64,000 nt of DNA from Parasphingorhabdus halotolerans (GTDB lineage Bacteria; Pseudomonadota; Alphaproteobacteria; Sphingomonadales; Sphingomonadaceae), in assembly GCF_012516475.1 (NCBI RefSeq), contig NZ_CP051217.1, forward strand, positions 1,984,001 to 2,048,000, given 5' to 3'. The notes under the pieces are model-generated. The model was not told the DNA's origin, did not search any database, and saw only the letters and a list, made by a program, of their open reading frames with translations. Each line of letters opens with the position of its first letter. Position 1 is the stretch's first letter. Made by a program: the position numbers and the translations under genes. This document shows, one piece after another, positions 17,936 to 26,694 of this stretch.

Positions 17936-20752
17936 TCAATGCGCCTCATCCCAACTCTTCCCCGTCCCGATATCGACATCCAGCGGCACCGATAGTTTCA
18001 CCGCCGGTTCGGCCGCGCCGGACATCACGCTGCGGATAACTTCGCTGGCCGCATCGACATCGCCTTCGGGCAGCTCAAACACGAGTTCATCATGCACCTG
18101 CATCAGCATTTTGACATCGCCCAGTCCGGCCTCTGACAGCGCAGGTAACATCCGGGCCATCGCGCGTTTTATGATGTCGGCGCTGGTGCCTTGAATGGGC
18201 GCGTTGATCGCGGCGCGTTCGCTGCCCTGGCGCTCGGCCTGGTTGCTCGACTTGATCCGTTCGAACCAAGTTTTGCGGCCAAACAGCGTCTCGGTGTAAC
18301 CAGTCTCGCGGACCGATTGCAGGGTGGTCGAGATATATTGGTTGATGCCGGGGAAGCGCTCGAAATAGGTGTCGATCATATCCTGCGCCTCATCCGGATC
18401 AACCTCGAGACGTTTGGCCAGACCCCAGCGCGAAATGCCGTAGAGGATCGCGAAGTTGATCGTCTTGGCGCGGGCGCGGGCGTCGCGGTCTTCGGCGCCA
18501 AATAGCTCGCGGGCGGTGCGGTTATGAATATCCTCGCCTGCCGCAAAGGCTTCCTTGAGCGTTTCCACATCCGCGATATGCGCGGCTAACCGCAGCTCGA
18601 TCTGAGAATAGTCAGCCGCGAGAATCACATTGCCTGGCGCGGCGACAAAGGCCTGCCGGATCTGGCGGCCAATCTCGGTGCGGATCGGGATGTTTTGCAG
18701 GTTCGGTTCGGTCGATGACAGCCGCCCGGTTTGCGCGCCGCTGAGCGAATAGCTCGTGTGAACCCGACCGGTTTTCGCGTTAATCTGCTCCTGCAGCGCA
18801 TCGGTATAGGTGGATTTGAGCTTCGACAATTGTCGCCAGTCCACAACTTTCTGAGCAATGGGCTCGCCGTCGCCCGCCAGCCGCTCCAGCACCGTCACGT
18901 CAGTAGAATATTGCCCGCTCTTGCCTTTCTTGCCGCCCTTGAGACCAAGTTTGCCGAACAGGATTTCCCCTAGTTGCTTGGGAGAACCGATGGAAAACGG
19001 TTCACCGGCAAGCTCATGGATTTGCTTCTCGAGCTTCTCCATTTCTACGGCAAAAGTTTTGGACAAGCGCGCCAGTTCTTCGCGGTCGACCAGCACGCCG
19101 GTTTCTTCCATCTTCGCGATGACCGGGACCAGCGGACGATCCACCATCTGGTAAACCCGCGTCGCCTTTTCAGGCACCAACCGCAGACGGAGAATTTCCC
19201 ATAGACGCAACGTGACATCAGCATCTTCGGCGGCATATTCTGTCGCTTTGTCCAATGGCACTTCGGCAAATGTAATCGCTTTTTTCCCCGTGCCGGTCAG
19301 GGATTTGAAACTGATGCACTCATGGCCGAGATGCAGCTTCGAGAGTTCATCCATGCCGTGGCCATGAAGCCCCGCATCCAGATTGAAGCTCATCACCAGC
19401 GTATCATCAAACGGTGTGATTTTCACATCATGCTGGGCAAGCACCGTCATATCATATTTGAGATTCTGACCGATTTTGAGAACTGCATCGTCCTCCAGCA
19501 ACGGTTTCAATTTTGCCAATGCCGCGGCTGTGTCCAATTGCTTCGGCGTCTCGCCAAACATATCGCCGCTGCCATGCCCAAGCGGGATGTAGCAGGCTTC
19601 ATTGGGCGCGGTGGCCAGACAAACCCCGACAACCCGCGCAGTCACACTTTCCAGACTGTCGGTTTCGGTATCGACCGCGACCACCCCTTTTTCGGTCGCG
19701 CGCTCTATCCATTTGTCCAGCGCGTCCATGTCCTGCACGCATTCATATTGGCTACGATCAATGGCCGGCGCTTCGCTGGGCTTGGGCGCATCGCCAATAA
19801 CCGTCCCACCGGCCTCTCCCTTGTCAGCGCCCGGGTCCTGTGGTTCTGCCATCCCGTTGCCACCGAGCTTCTTGAGCAATGAGTTAAACCCGTGATGCTC
19901 CAGAAACGCTCGCAGCGGCATATCGGGAATATCCTGGATCAAAAAGCTCTCCAGCGTGTCGGGCAACGGGCAATCCTCCCGCAGCGTCACCAGCACCCGC
20001 GACAGCCGCGCCTGCTCGGCAAACTCGACAAGATTGTCCCGCATCTTTGATTTTTTCATCTCGGGCGCAGCAGCCAGGACAGCTTCGATATCGCCAAATT
20101 CGTTGATCAACTTCGATGCAGTCTTGGGGCCAATGCCCGGAACGCCGGGAATATTATCGGAACTATCGCCCATCAAACCGAGCACATCGCCGAGTTTCTC
20201 CGGACCAACGCCGAATTTCTCCTCCACTGTATTGCGGTTCATCCGCGCGTTTTTCATGGTGTCGAGCATATCAACCGCGCTGTCGTCGCTTGGCTCTATC
20301 AGCTGCATCAAATCCTTGTCGGACGACACTATGGTGACTTTCCAGCCTGCCTCCACCGCTGCCTTGGTGTAAGATGCGATCATGTCATCCGCCTCAACAT
20401 TTTCCTCCTCGATCAGCGGCAAAGAGAACGCGCGCGTGGCATCGCGGATCATCGGGAATTGCGGTTTCAGGTCTTCGGGCGCTTCGGGGCGGTTGGCTTT
20501 ATATTGATCATAGAGATCATTGCGGAAACTGGTGCCGGATTTATCCAGCACCACCGCCATGTGGGTCGGGCCATCTGCCTTGTTGAGTTCATCCGCGAGT
20601 TTCCAAAGCATCGTGGTATACCCATAAACCGCACCCACCGGTTCGCCGTGAATATTGGTGAGCGGCGGCAGGCGGTGATAGGCGCGGAAAATATAGGCTG
20701 ATCCATCAACAAGATAGAGGTGATTTGGTTTTGCTTCTGCAGAGTCGGTCAT
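17936..20752 (-). CDS. polA: DNA polymerase I
   Basis: PolA fills gaps and removes RNA primers during replication and repair. The 938-residue protein has all three domains. The N-terminal 5'-3' exonuclease has LYLVDGSAYIFRAYH and GDSSDNIPGVPGIG. The 3'-5' exonuclease has an intact DTETD (VVAVDTETDSLES), so proofreading is likely active. The polymerase has motif A ADYSQIELR, motif B with RRAAINAPIQGTSAD-like sequence, and motif C QVHDELVFE. I start at MTDSAEAKPNHLYLVDG; six upstream codons are in frame but unsupported. It is preceded by the diguanylate cyclase on the same strand. Confidence 0.97.
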   Translation of the reverse strand: MTDSAEAKPNHLYLVDGSAYIFRAYHRLPPLTNIHGEPVGAVYGYTTMLWKLADELNKADGPTHMAVVLDKSGTSFRNDLYDQYKANRPEAPEDLKPQFPMIRDATRAFSLPLIEEENVEADDMIASYTKAAVEAGWKVTIVSSDKDLMQLIEPSDDSAVDMLDTMKNARMNRNTVEEKFGVGPEKLGDVLGLMGDSSDNIPGVPGIGPKTASKLINEFGDIEAVLAAAPEMKKSKMRDNLVEFAEQARLSRVLVTLREDCPLPDTLESFLIQDIPDMPLRAFLEHHGFNSLLKKLGGNGMAEPQDPGADKGEAGGTVIGDAPKPSEAPAIDRSQYECVQDMDALDKWIERATEKGVVAVDTETDSLESVTARVVGVCLATAPNEACYIPLGHGSGDMFGETPKQLDTAAALAKLKPLLEDDAVLKIGQNLKYDMTVLAQHDVKITPFDDTLVMSFNLDAGLHGHGMDELSKLHLGHECISFKSLTGTGKKAITFAEVPLDKATEYAAEDADVTLRLWEILRLRLVPEKATRVYQMVDRPLVPVIAKMEETGVLVDREELARLSKTFAVEMEKLEKQIHELAGEPFSIGSPKQLGEILFGKLGLKGGKKGKSGQYSTDVTVLERLAGDGEPIAQKVVDWRQLSKLKSTYTDALQEQINAKTGRVHTSYSLSGAQTGRLSSTEPNLQNIPIRTEIGRQIRQAFVAAPGNVILAADYSQIELRLAAHIADVETLKEAFAAGEDIHNRTARELFGAEDRDARARAKTINFAILYGISRWGLAKRLEVDPDEAQDMIDTYFERFPGINQYISTTLQSVRETGYTETLFGRKTWFERIKSSNQAERQGSERAAINAPIQGTSADIIKRAMARMLPALSEAGLGDVKMLMQVHDELVFELPEGDVDAASEVIRSVMSGAAEPAVKLSVPLDVDIGTGKSWDEAH

Positions 20753-20840
20753 ACCCGCAAGCCCTAGCATCCGCAGAACGGGTCGTCATTTCAAAACTGG
20801 ATTTCAAAACTGGCCGGAAATTTCCTGGCTGCGTTTGCGG

Positions 20841-21710
20841 TCAGGCGCTGCGAACAACCCGCTTGAGCGGACCTGCCGCTTCATAAAACGGACGTGGTTT
20901 TGAACGCATGCCGGGTTTATAGAGTACGCACTGATTGCGGCCGCGTCTTTTGGCTTCGAACAAAGCGGTGTCGGCATTGCGCATTGGCAACGCCCTCTCA
21001 TGATGGGGCGATACACCTGTGATTCCGATACTGACTGTCATCCTGTGACGCACATTTTTCTGGGGTTCAAAAATTATGCTTTCGATTTCGTGGCGAATCA
21101 TCTCGGCAATAATCTCGCCTTCCGCCTCGACGGTATCCGGCAGCAATATTCCGAATTCTTCGCCGCCAATCCGTCCGACCAAGTCATCCTTGCGCAGCAT
21201 CCTCTTGAACACCGTTGATATTAGTATCAGCGCTTTGTCGCCTATAGGATGACCATAGCCATCGTTAATATCCTTGAAGTGATCGGCATCAATGATCAGC
21301 AATACATTGGCGCTTGAAGCCATTCGCCGCTGTTCAAACTCGGCCAGGAAATGTTCGCGATTAAAGAGTCCCGTCAATCCGTCATAGCTGGCTTTATGTT
21401 CGAGTGTCTTGTTCGCATCGCGCAATTTTTGCCGCGCCTCTTTCAACCGCATGGCAACAAGAGCCACTTTCCGGCGCTGTTTTGACATATAGAAACTGAG
21501 CGGAATACTAATGCCCCAAGGCACAGTTATGGCCAAGGCCATAGCGCCCCAGAATCTCTCATCGAACCCGAAAAACAGGATATAGAGCGAACCGGTAATT
21601 GCAAATGACAACAGCACGGCGATGGCAGAGATAATGCTGGCCTCGCGAATCTGTGATGTGTCTTTGGAAAATCTTACCATAGAGCAGCTGATAAAGCGGA
21701 TAGATTGCAT
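20841..21710 (-). CDS. Membrane-bound diguanylate cyclase (GGDEF domain)
   Basis: A 289-residue protein with two predicted membrane helices (about residues 27-48 and 54-75), a short coiled-coil linker (RLKEARQKLRDANKTLEHKASYDGLTGLFNREHF) and a GGDEF domain whose active-site loop reads GGEEF (RIGGEEFGILLPD), a form compatible with synthesis of cyclic di-GMP from two GTP. No EAL or sensory domain is present. No clear ribosome-binding site decides between the first Met and one ten codons later. The signal it responds to is unknown. Confidence 0.9.
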   Translation of the reverse strand: MQSIRFISCSMVRFSKDTSQIREASIISAIAVLLSFAITGSLYILFFGFDERFWGAMALAITVPWGISIPLSFYMSKQRRKVALVAMRLKEARQKLRDANKTLEHKASYDGLTGLFNREHFLAEFEQRRMASSANVLLIIDADHFKDINDGYGHPIGDKALILISTVFKRMLRKDDLVGRIGGEEFGILLPDTVEAEGEIIAEMIRHEIESIIFEPQKNVRHRMTVSIGITGVSPHHERALPMRNADTALFEAKRRGRNQCVLYKPGMRSKPRPFYEAAGPLKRVVRSA

Positions 21711-21822
21711 TCTTATGCAATTACATGGTTAACTTTCGTTACACGGGCCGGTGCTTTCGAGCGGCAATCCGGTCAGAAAATGATTAACGCGACTGTCCCG
21801 CCAGGTTGGGTGGCACGTTGCT

Positions 21823-22710
21823 TCACGGGACAAGTTGACCGGTTAATTGCTGCTTGTGTTCCCGCAGGACTTTCTCGGCAAATTCCATAAACGCGCGCAC
21901 CCGCGCCGTGTTGCGCAAATCATCATGGGTCAAAATCCAGATGTCACGGGATGGTGTCGGCACGCGCTCTGTCGCGCGCACAAGATCGGGATGACTATCG
22001 CCCGCCATGCACGGCACAGCGATAAGGCCCATTTTTCGCGCCGCCATCTCCAGCTGCAAAGCAATACTTTCGAAATTTCCCCATACCGGAACCCGCGCAA
22101 ATTCTGTATCTTGTGTCCAGTCAGGATAACGGCTTTCGCGATCATTCCAGCCGAGCCAGCGTGCCTCATCCGGATGGTTGACAAAATCATGGCCCGCGAG
22201 ATAATCCGGGTGCGCATAGATGGATGTTGTATAGGCAAAAAGCCTCTTGCCAACCAGTGTTTGCGGCGGATTATTGTCCATGCGAATAGCAACATCCGCC
22301 TCACGCCTGGCTACATCCAGCAGATCATAGCTTGTGATAATCTCAAGCTCCAGTCGCGGATATTCTTCGCAAAATTCCGCCAGATGCGGTGCAAACAGCG
22401 TGGTCGCGAAAGGCTCTGCCATGGTTACCTTGATTGAACCTGACAGCTGATTATCACGACCGACAATTTGCCGCTCCACCGTCACCAGATCGTCATTGAA
22501 CTGCCCGGCAGCGCGCGCCAACTCCTCGCCCGCCTGGGTCGGAAAATAGCCTTCTGGCCTACGCTCGAACAACGCGGCATCCAACGATCGTTCCAGTTGC
22601 TCGATCCGCCGACTAACGGTTGAATGATGCACCTTGAGCACTTTCGCCGCCGCCCGAACCGTGCCGGCAGCCATAACTTCGCGGAATGTTTTAACATCTT
22701 CCCAGTCCAT
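21823..22710 (-). CDS. LysR family transcriptional regulator
   Basis: A 295-residue LysR-type regulator: winged helix-turn-helix at residues 1-60 (MDWEDVKTFREVMAAGTVRAAAKVLKVHHSTVSRRIEQLERSL) and a periplasmic-binding-like effector domain behind it. The open frame extends about 140 codons further upstream but that part is not protein-like and crosses the divergent intergenic region. The gene is divergent from the MAPEG gene 141 bases away, with a perfect palindrome between them, so it probably regulates that gene and itself. Effector unknown. Confidence 0.92.
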   Translation of the reverse strand: MDWEDVKTFREVMAAGTVRAAAKVLKVHHSTVSRRIEQLERSLDAALFERRPEGYFPTQAGEELARAAGQFNDDLVTVERQIVGRDNQLSGSIKVTMAEPFATTLFAPHLAEFCEEYPRLELEIITSYDLLDVARREADVAIRMDNNPPQTLVGKRLFAYTTSIYAHPDYLAGHDFVNHPDEARWLGWNDRESRYPDWTQDTEFARVPVWGNFESIALQLEMAARKMGLIAVPCMAGDSHPDLVRATERVPTPSRDIWILTHDDLRNTARVRAFMEFAEKVLREHKQQLTGQLVP

Positions 22711-22756
22711 GAAGCGATTACTAATCGAAAAGCGCGGAAATAGCATGGCTAAATTT

Positions 22757-22773
22757 TGCACCATATAGGTGCA
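22757..22773. promoter_or_regulatory. Palindromic operator candidate between lysR and MAPEG gene
   Basis: The sequence TGCACC-atata-GGTGCA is a perfect inverted repeat with six-base arms and an AT centre. It lies 47 bases upstream of the LysR start and 79 bases upstream of the MAPEG start. Position and symmetry fit a regulator binding site; the assignment to this LysR protein is inference. Confidence 0.5.
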
Positions 22774-22851
22774 TCTAATACAATAGACATAGGATTTTTG
22801 AGCCGCTATCGACGATGTACAAATGATGCATAAATTTGCGAGGGGGAGCCA

Positions 22852-23280
22852 ATGACTATACCCGTTATCGCCGCAGCCACTGGCGCAATCATTATCATTT
22901 TGCAAGCCTTGCTCATGGTTATGGCTGGAGCTTATCGCGCAAAATCCGGTATAAATATGGGCACCGGCGATGATCCTGTTATGGAACGAAAAATTCGCCG
23001 TCACGGCAATCTGGCCGAAAATGCGGGGCTGTTCATTGCGGTGCTTGCTCTTGCGGAGATGACAGTGGTTCCGGATAATATTGTCCAGATCATTGCGATA
23101 GTTTTTGTTGTAGCCCGAATTTCCCATGCCATTGCGCTGTCCAGCGTGGCCGGGTCACATGGTGGCACTAGTGGCAATGGCGGAAAGTTTTTCGTCGTCG
23201 CTCGAGTTATCGGTGCCTTTGGAACGCTTGCTTCTTTTCTTGCGCTCGGTGGATTTTTGCTCAACGGCCTTATTCGATAA
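22852..23280 (+). CDS. MAPEG family membrane protein
   Basis: A 142-residue integral membrane protein with four hydrophobic helices. It has the MAPEG pattern: GDDPVMERKIRRHGNLAENAGLFIAVLALAE after the first helix (RxxRxxxNxxE-type glutathione-binding motif) and VFVVARISHAIALS in the third helix region. MAPEG proteins are glutathione-dependent or eicosanoid-metabolising membrane enzymes; many bacterial ones have no known substrate. The ATG has an AGGGGGAG ribosome-binding site. It is divergent from a LysR regulator and followed 29 bases later by the DUF1993 gene, probably co-transcribed. Confidence 0.85.
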   Translation: MTIPVIAAATGAIIIILQALLMVMAGAYRAKSGINMGTGDDPVMERKIRRHGNLAENAGLFIAVLALAEMTVVPDNIVQIIAIVFVVARISHAIALSSVAGSHGGTSGNGGKFFVVARVIGAFGTLASFLALGGFLLNGLIR

Positions 23281-23309
23281 CCAACTTTGCCATCTCTTAA
23301 GGAAAACCC

Positions 23310-23825
23310 ATGACCATCACCCTCTCTGAAACTTTCAAAGGTGCCACCGCCCAGGCATTCCGCGGGCTGACAAACGTGCTCAAAAAAGCAAAGGCCGAAG
23401 CGGAAAAAACCGGCGCACCGGAAGCCGCATATCTGGATCACCGGCTGTTTCCCGATATGAATGACATGAAATGGCAGGTGCAGATGATCACCGAATTTGC
23501 CGTGCGCGGCGCGGCGCGGATGACCGGCGTTGCCACCGAAGACTTACCAAACCTGCCGATGGAAGGCGATACGTTTGATGCCTTGATCGAACGGATAGAA
23601 AGCTGCGGCGAGACTTTTGCCAAGGCGGATGACACCGTGATTGATGGCAATGCAGATATGAAAATCTCGATGCCGGTTGGCCCGGAACAGACCATGGAAC
23701 TGGACGGCAAGACTTATGTCATGAGCTTCTACCTCCCCAACCTCTTCTTCCATGTCACCACCGCCTACAACATGGCCCGCACTCAAGGTGTGCCGGTTGG
23801 CAAGCGAGATTTTATGGGAATGTGA
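23310..23825 (+). CDS. DUF1993 family protein
   Basis: A 171-residue soluble, largely helical protein matching the DUF1993 pattern (DINB-like four-helix fold): LDHRLFPDMNDMKWQVQMITEFAVRGAARMTG near the N-terminal third and FYLPNLFFHVTTAYNMARTQGVPVGKRDFMG at the C-terminus. A ribosome-binding site (TTAAGGAAA) precedes the ATG. No enzymatic function is known for the family. It follows the MAPEG gene in the LysR-adjacent unit, suggesting a shared stress or detoxification role, which is only a guess from context. Confidence 0.82.
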   Translation: MTITLSETFKGATAQAFRGLTNVLKKAKAEAEKTGAPEAAYLDHRLFPDMNDMKWQVQMITEFAVRGAARMTGVATEDLPNLPMEGDTFDALIERIESCGETFAKADDTVIDGNADMKISMPVGPEQTMELDGKTYVMSFYLPNLFFHVTTAYNMARTQGVPVGKRDFMGM

Positions 23826-23837
23826 ACGGATAGGCGC

Positions 23838-24584
23838 TCAGTTTTTGCGCCGCCCGTGCCACCAATCCTGCCGCCATCCGTAAGCTGCACGTATGCCTTT
23901 ACCCTGCGCGTCGCGAGCAGGTTCGAACCGGAAACGGGTCGTAAGCAGCCGGCAGGTTTCATTGTCGAGCTCCGCATAGCCGCTCGATTGCCTGATTTCG
24001 CAAGCTGTCGCCCGGCCATCGGGTTCGACCATGAAGCGTGCCACGACTGTTCCGCCGACTCCGGATTTCCAGACAGCGCGGGGAATATCCTTACGGGTGA
24101 TCGCACCGGATTTATGAGCGGGCCCGGACACCATCCCACCGCCGCCTGAACCATCACCGCCGCGTCCGCTGCCCGTGCCGTCGCCAGCGCCACCTGCACC
24201 GAAGCCGGGGCCCTTCCGGTCTGACGCACCAGCAGTGGCATCATTGCCGGGTCCGGGCTTTGGTGCAGCCCGAACCGGGGATTTCACTTTCAATTTCACT
24301 TTAGGCTTTGGCGCCACAATCTGTGTCGGTTTGGCCTTCAGGTTTTCTGCAGACGCAGCGCCTTCGGCCTCCTTCGCCTCGGCTTTTTTCGGTGCAGGTT
24401 CTCTAACTGGCTCGGGCGGCGGTTCCGGTGACAGGGCGATCACCTTGAAGCCGTCGCTCACTGCGCTGGATATATCAACGCCCGTTCCACTGACCAGCGC
24501 ATAACCCAGAACGGCATGGATCACGATGACCGCAACCAGCGACTTGATCCGCTGGCTTCCTTTGTTCTGGTTCACATAACTCAT
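23838..24584 (-). CDS. TonB family energy transducer
   Basis: A 248-residue TonB-like protein: one N-terminal membrane anchor (about residues 15-34), a Pro/Lys/Glu-rich spacer (PEPPPEPVREPAPKK...), a glycine-rich stretch (about 120-150), and a C-terminal TonB domain with the signature GVGGTVVARFMVEPDGRATACEIRQSSGYAELDNETCRLL. Such proteins pass inner-membrane energy to TonB-dependent outer-membrane receptors. No exbB/exbD genes are next to it, so it is an orphan TonB relying on a motor encoded elsewhere. Two cysteines in the C-terminal domain may form a disulfide. Confidence 0.88.
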   Translation of the reverse strand: MSYVNQNKGSQRIKSLVAVIVIHAVLGYALVSGTGVDISSAVSDGFKVIALSPEPPPEPVREPAPKKAEAKEAEGAASAENLKAKPTQIVAPKPKVKLKVKSPVRAAPKPGPGNDATAGASDRKGPGFGAGGAGDGTGSGRGGDGSGGGGMVSGPAHKSGAITRKDIPRAVWKSGVGGTVVARFMVEPDGRATACEIRQSSGYAELDNETCRLLTTRFRFEPARDAQGKGIRAAYGWRQDWWHGRRKN

Positions 24585-24648
24585 CGGTGTACCCTAGCGT
24601 GAATGGCTGAACAAGGGCTGGCTATCGGGCCAAATCAGCCTGTTTGCA

Positions 24649-25728
24649 TTAAAGCAGCATGGCAGCTCCGAGCGCCATGAAAAACGCTACTGCCGTTGCC
24701 GCGATAACCGGCACAAAGCTGCGCCACCCTTGGGTCAAAAGCGCGCTCATGTTGGATTTCATTGCCGTTGCTACGACCGATAGAAGCAGCATCCAGGACG
24801 CCAAATCCTGGCTATATCCAACCAGAGTGCCGGGCAAATTGAACATCGAGTTTACCAGCACCAGAAGAATAAACCCGATAATGAACCACGGCAGGCCAAA
24901 GCGCGGCACTGCGCTACCAAGAGTGACATCATCAGCTCCCGTTTTTTTGGCTTGCGCGCGCAACCAGATGGCAAAAATAGCGACAAGCGGGGCTAGCAGC
25001 GCAACCCGCGTCAGCTTGACAATAGTCGCAATCTCGCCGGCGGCTTGCGAATAGGAAAAACCGCCGCCAATCGCCTGTGCGACATCATGAATGGAAGCGC
25101 CAATCAGAAAACCGGCCTGCCTGTCGCTCAATTCCAGTATCCCGGCAATGGCGGGATAAAAGGCCAGCGCCATCGCGCTCATCATGAAAATGCCGACCAG
25201 CACCAGAGTGAAACGCGCTTGATCAATCCGTTTTTCGCCGATCAAACTCCATAAGGCCAATGCTGCCGACGCCCCGCAAATGGCGGTCGCGCCGCCAGCC
25301 AGCAGCCCAAAAAGCATATCCTGTTTCAAAAATTTCGCCGCCAATATGCCCGCTGCAATCACGCTGAGCATGATCACCAGTAGCGCCCCGAACGCAGGCA
25401 GGCCGAGAGCGCCAAATTGCGCCAATGTGACCTTCGCACCAATCAAAACTATGCCGATGCGCAACAGGGTCTGCGAAGCGAAAGTGAGTCCGGGCGCGAG
25501 GCGCTTGTCCTGATTAACAAAATTCAGACCCAGCCCGATCAGCAAGCCCATCAGGATTAGCGGCACGCCATAATGTTCACTCAGCCATGCCGCCGCGAGC
25601 GATGCGATGAACGCCAGCAAAAGGCCGGGGATCGTTTTGCGGATGGTGGTGGGCCGGTCATCTGCCGTGATCAGCAGCTCACCATAAAGATCTGCGCCCA
25701 TTGGCAAATTGCGTGCAGGCTCGCTCAT
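24649..25728 (-). CDS. YeiH family putative sulfate exporter
   Basis: A 359-residue membrane protein of the YeiH/UPF0324 family with about ten helices. Recognisable segments are LILMGLLIGLGLN, LRIGIVLIGAKVTL, GGATAICGASAALAL, and GASIHDVAQAIGGGFSYS. Homologues are annotated as putative sulfate exporters, but experimental proof is limited. I start at the ATG of MSEPARNLPMG; a TTG 15 codons earlier is less likely. It is divergent from the DJ-1/PfpI gene. Confidence 0.85.
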   Translation of the reverse strand: MSEPARNLPMGADLYGELLITADDRPTTIRKTIPGLLLAFIASLAAAWLSEHYGVPLILMGLLIGLGLNFVNQDKRLAPGLTFASQTLLRIGIVLIGAKVTLAQFGALGLPAFGALLVIMLSVIAAGILAAKFLKQDMLFGLLAGGATAICGASAALALWSLIGEKRIDQARFTLVLVGIFMMSAMALAFYPAIAGILELSDRQAGFLIGASIHDVAQAIGGGFSYSQAAGEIATIVKLTRVALLAPLVAIFAIWLRAQAKKTGADDVTLGSAVPRFGLPWFIIGFILLVLVNSMFNLPGTLVGYSQDLASWMLLLSVVATAMKSNMSALLTQGWRSFVPVIAATAVAFFMALGAAMLL

Positions 25729-25792
25729 CTGGCCGGGGAAAATCGCGTGATCATCAACGAGCAATATGGCCAAGCCAGACTGATGGCAAGAC

Positions 25793-25845
25793 TGTTAGCA
25801 TGACCCGCAAAAGCAGTTTGTGCATGAAGCTCCGTAGTGCTAACA
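25793..25845. repeat. Inverted repeat between yeiH-like and DJ-1/PfpI genes
   Basis: TGTTAGCA (25793-25800) and TGCTAACA (25838-25845) are exact reverse complements separated by 37 bases, in the divergent intergenic region. It could be a paired operator or a chance match; nothing else decides. Confidence 0.3.
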
Positions 25846-25951
25846 ACCCGTCTTCCGCAACTGGCGAGATCAAGGTGGACTACCACCGGGGAGCGGAAAT
25901 ATTACTACAGCCGATCGCCTGGGCATTTCTTGGAATAAAGGAGAATGCTCG

Positions 25952-26644
25952 ATGACCGATGCTTTCAGTGCACCCAAACCCTTCCACATCGTCTTCCTGA
26001 TCTTTGACGGGATTACCCAGCTTGATTTTACCGGCCCTGCGCAGGTTCTGGCACGCTTGCCAGGGGCGGTAATCCACACAGCCGTCAAAAAGGTGAAACC
26101 AATTCAGACGGATAGCGGCTTTGCAATCCTGCCTTCGACCAATTTTGCCGATTGTCCGCAAGCAGACTTGCTTTGCGTCCCAGGCGGGTTTGGCACCCGC
26201 GAAGTGATCCAGGATCAAGCGACAATCAACTTTGTGCGCGATCAGGCAAAGGGAGCGCAATATGTCACCTCGGTCTGCACCGGATCGCTGACGCTCGGCG
26301 CGGCAGGACTGCTCAATGGGAAACGCGCGACAAGCCACTGGGCCTATACCGACCTGCTCGAAAAGTTCGGCGCGCGCCATGAAAAGGCGCGGGTGGTCAA
26401 AGATGGCAATGTGATTACCGCTGGCGGTGTGACATCCGGCGTTGATTTTGCCCTGACGGTCCTCGCCGAGGTCGCTGGTCAACAGCTCGCCGAAGCGGTG
26501 CAACTCAGCCTTGAATATGACCCTAACCCGCCGTTTAACAGCGGCCATCCCGATATTGCCGATCCAAAATTGATCACCGCGCTGCACGAACGCGTTTATG
26601 GCAAGCAAGCGTCGGACTTGGCTGACATAATAGATAAGCTATAG
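25952..26644 (+). CDS. DJ-1/PfpI family protein (isonitrile hydratase-like)
   Basis: A 230-residue single-domain DJ-1/PfpI protein. It shows FLIFDGITQLDFTGPAQVL, DLLCVPGGFGT, the nucleophile-elbow cysteine in TSVCTGSLTLGAAGLLNGKRATSHW, and GGVTSGVDFALTVL. This pattern is closest to isonitrile hydratases (InhA) and to the amidase-like domain of GlxA regulators; here no DNA-binding domain follows. An AAAGGAG ribosome-binding site precedes the ATG. Substrate not certain. It precedes an MFS gene by 50 bases and may share its promoter. Confidence 0.87.
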   Translation: MTDAFSAPKPFHIVFLIFDGITQLDFTGPAQVLARLPGAVIHTAVKKVKPIQTDSGFAILPSTNFADCPQADLLCVPGGFGTREVIQDQATINFVRDQAKGAQYVTSVCTGSLTLGAAGLLNGKRATSHWAYTDLLEKFGARHEKARVVKDGNVITAGGVTSGVDFALTVLAEVAGQQLAEAVQLSLEYDPNPPFNSGHPDIADPKLITALHERVYGKQASDLADIIDKL

Positions 26645-26694
26645 CGAAGAATATTGATTTCCGCTTTCGGTCGAATGGGTTAAGCCAATCGGGA

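Noticed and set aside
22711..23127. N-terminal extension of the LysR frame by about 139 codons
   Set aside because: It crosses the intergenic palindrome and the start of the MAPEG gene, and LysR proteins begin at the helix-turn-helix.
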